From positions 1 to 64,000 of the forward strand of contig DATMXP010000028.1 in assembly GCA_035561515.1 (NCBI GenBank): DNA of 64,000 bases. Direction: 5' to 3'. The notes beneath the pieces are model-generated. The model made no database searches. It was not told the DNA's origin and worked only from the letters and a program-made list of their open reading frames with translations. Numbering within the stretch: the first letter of the stretch is position 1; each line of letters begins with the position of its first letter. The translations under genes and the position numbers were made by a program. This document shows, piece by piece, positions 62,393 through 64,000 of the stretch. The DNA is from Terriglobales bacterium. GTDB taxonomy: Bacteria; Acidobacteriota; Terriglobia; Terriglobales; Acidobacteriaceae.

Positions 62393-64000
62393 TCATGCAC
62401 GAGCCATCTCTGCCGGCTTCAAGGCAAGTGGCAGTCTGAAGCTGAATTCTGAACCGCGGTTCAAAGTACTGGTTGCTGCGACTGTGCCTCCGTGCTTGCG
62501 AACGATGTGTTTCACGATGGCCAAGCCCAAGCCGGTACCTCCGGACTCGACGGAACGGGCCTTGTCGACGCGATAGAAGCGTTCGAACAGGCGTGAGAGA
62601 TGTTCGGACGGAATGCCGGGCCCGAAATCCTGTACATAGAACTCAACAAACTGATCTGAAACGCGCGCGCCGAGAAGAACTTCGGTTCCGCCCGGAGCGT
62701 ACTTGATCGCATTATCCACGAGGTTTGTAAAAACCTGATGAATCGCGTCGCGGTCAGCCTGAACGGTTTCTTCCGTGCTGGAAGCGACGCGGAGAGAGAT
62801 GCCGCGGGCGACGGCGAGATCATGAAGGTTCTGCTCGGCATCGTGCAGAAGAGAGGAAGCAGGAACGGCTTCGAAGCGAAAGCTCTGTTCGCCGGATTCG
62901 ACTCGAGCCAGGGTAAGAAGATCCTGGGTGAGGCGCGACATGCGCGCGGCGTTTTTGCGAATGATCTCGAGGAACTCGTGGGTGGTCTTAGGGTCGGAGG
63001 GGAGTCCGTCGAGCAGGGTCTCGGTGTAGCCCTGGATCGAAGTGAGCGGGGTACGGAGCTCATGTGAGACGTTGGCGATGAAGTCGCGACGCGTTCTCTC
63101 GAGACGCTCGATTTCCGAGAGATCGTAGAGGACAACTACAACGCCTCCGCCGGGCATGGGGGCGGCCGTCACGCTGAAGCTCTTGCCCGCTGACGCCCAC
63201 GAGATGCGTTCGGTGTGAGTGTTCTCAGCGGTGGCTGCGGCTTCGGCGGCACGAAGGAGATCGGGGTCGCGGAGGGTCTCGACCAAAGGTGCGCCGATGC
63301 GAACGCCGGCGGGCAGGAGTTGCTGCATCTTGCGGTTGGCCCAAATTACGCGACGGTCAGCCGAGGTAGCGAGAACGCCTTCCTCCATGCTGTTGAGGAG
63401 AGTCTCGAGTTCCTTGTGACTGAGTTCGACTTGCTGGAAGCTTTGTTCGAGGCGGCGCGCAGTGCGGTCGAGCGCGGCCGCGACCTGCGCGATTTCATCG
63501 GAGGAGTCGCCGGGATCGATGCGCGCGGTGAGGTCGCCAGCGGCGATCTTCTCGGCGAAGCGCATGATCGAGCGCAAACGGGTGCTGATAACGCGAGAAG
63601 CGATGGCGGCAAGAATGAGCGCAACGAACATCGCCAATGCGGTTGATTTGAAAAGGCTGCGGCGGACGTGCGAGTTGACCTGCTTGATCTCCGAAAGGGG
63701 GTATGCGAGACGTACGGCGCCATTGGGAATGGGAGCGGCGAGGTAAAGGAACTCAACTCCTACGGTGTGGCTGACGCGGGAGCTTTCACCTTTTTTCCCG
63801 GTGAGCGCGGCGAGGAACTCCTGCCGCGAGGCGTGGTTCTCCATCTCCTGCGGATTGGCTTCGGAGTCGGCGAGGACTTTGCCGGAAGAATCAATGATGG
63901 TGGCTCGGGCAGCGGCGGCCATGGAAATGTCACGGGCGACCTGGCCATATTGTTCGGGCGACGCGGCACGGACTCGCTCGGCGAACATCGCGACCTTTTC
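62393..64000 (-). CDS. phoR: PhoR-type sensor histidine kinase, N-terminus beyond window
   Basis: The C-terminal 535 or more residues are in the window; the frame runs off the right edge upstream of the first in-window ATG at 63988. Visible parts: a sensory region ending in a membrane segment, a HAMP segment (RFAEKIAAGDLTARIDPGD), a PAS domain (LETLLNSMEEGVLATSADRRVIWAN), the phospho-acceptor block FIANVSHELRTPLTS, and ATPase boxes DNAIKYAPGG, DFGPGIP and GTGLGLAIVKHIV. Next to phoU2-pst it is most likely the phosphate-starvation kinase. Confidence 0.9.
   Translation of the reverse strand, partial: EKVAMFAERVRAASPEQYGQVARDISMAAAARATIIDSSGKVLADSEANPQEMENHASRQEFLAALTGKKGESSRVSHTVGVEFLYLAAPIPNGAVRLAYPLSEIKQVNSHVRRSLFKSTALAMFVALILAAIASRVISTRLRSIMRFAEKIAAGDLTARIDPGDSSDEIAQVAAALDRTARRLEQSFQQVELSHKELETLLNSMEEGVLATSADRRVIWANRKMQQLLPAGVRIGAPLVETLRDPDLLRAAEAAATAENTHTERISWASAGKSFSVTAAPMPGGGVVVVLYDLSEIERLERTRRDFIANVSHELRTPLTSIQGYTETLLDGLPSDPKTTHEFLEIIRKNAARMSRLTQDLLTLARVESGEQSFRFEAVPASSLLHDAEQNLHDLAVARGISLRVASSTEETVQADRDAIHQVFTNLVDNAIKYAPGGTEVLLGARVSDQFVEFYVQDFGPGIPSEHLSRLFERFYRVDKARSVESGGTGLGLAIVKHIVRKHGGTVAATSTLNRGSEFSFRLPLALKPAEMARA

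Overview
The window reads as a chromosomal segment of a Gram-negative, soil-type bacterium, most likely an Acidobacteriota (Koribacter/Terriglobia-like). The indications are a large Oar-type TonB-dependent receptor with an N-terminal carboxypeptidase-regulatory domain, a VWFA-related secreted protein, MacB-like permeases without a nearby ATPase, many small secreted proteins of unknown function, Acidobacteria-like intergenic repeats, and outer-membrane porins. The assignment is inference from protein style only; there is no rRNA or tRNA gene in the window.

Layout. 1-2.5 kb: 3' end of a REP-associated transposase (RAYT) with a REP-like hairpin, a small secreted protein, an epoxide hydrolase, then a repeat-rich intergenic region. 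2.5-6.5 kb: Tat-exported M24 peptidase, metallo-beta-lactamase-fold protein, small membrane protein, outer-membrane protein. 6.5-11.0 kb (minus strand): accessory segment with a duplicated 3' end of pyrD flanking a hypothetical gene, then pyrD coupled to a secreted phosphatase gene. 11-13 kb: cytochrome c and serS. 13.5-19.6 kb: acetate module (DUF485 protein, ActP symporter, two acetyl-CoA synthetases) closed by a strong terminator. 19.7-22 kb: membrane acyltransferase-like protein, small DUF protein and a LysR regulator divergent from leuABCD (22.2-26.5 kb). 26.8-30.5 kb: trxA, lexA and a TPR-GAF-degenerate GGDEF protein. 30.5-33.8 kb: thiolase, hydroxyacyl-CoA dehydrogenase, small protein and enoyl-CoA hydratase behind a palindromic operator. 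33.8-38.6 kb: VWA protein, two MacB-like permeases, an alpha/beta hydrolase. 38.8-47.9 kb: a minus-strand enoyl-CoA hydratase facing away from a six-gene plus-strand cluster (HD-like protein, MmgE/PrpD, fused homoaconitase/aconitase-type hydratase, isocitrate-dehydrogenase-like enzyme, CitD-CitE fusion, CitF). 48.4-51.5 kb: TonB receptor. 51.9-55.3 kb: LplT-PlsC-acyl-ACP-synthetase fusion. 55.3-64 kb (minus strand): complete phosphate system phoR(partial)-phoU2-pstS-porin-pstC-pstA-pstB-phoU with a candidate Pho box before pstS.

How the genes work together. Most of the window is central carbon and energy metabolism: acetate uptake and activation, short-chain acyl-CoA conversion, leucine synthesis, and high-affinity phosphate uptake. 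The least conventional part is 39.8-47.9 kb, where tricarboxylate dehydration/hydration, oxidation/decarboxylation and ACP-dependent lyase functions are packed in one probable operon. No citrate synthase, CitC ligase or CitX/CitG prosthetic-group enzyme is beside it. The dehydrogenase has a changed substrate-loop residue and the lyase has its acyl carrier fused to the catalytic subunit, so I regard it as the best candidate for an undescribed pathway. A second notable structure is the pyrD 3' duplication around a 201-residue-class hypothetical gene, which looks like the footprint of an insertion.
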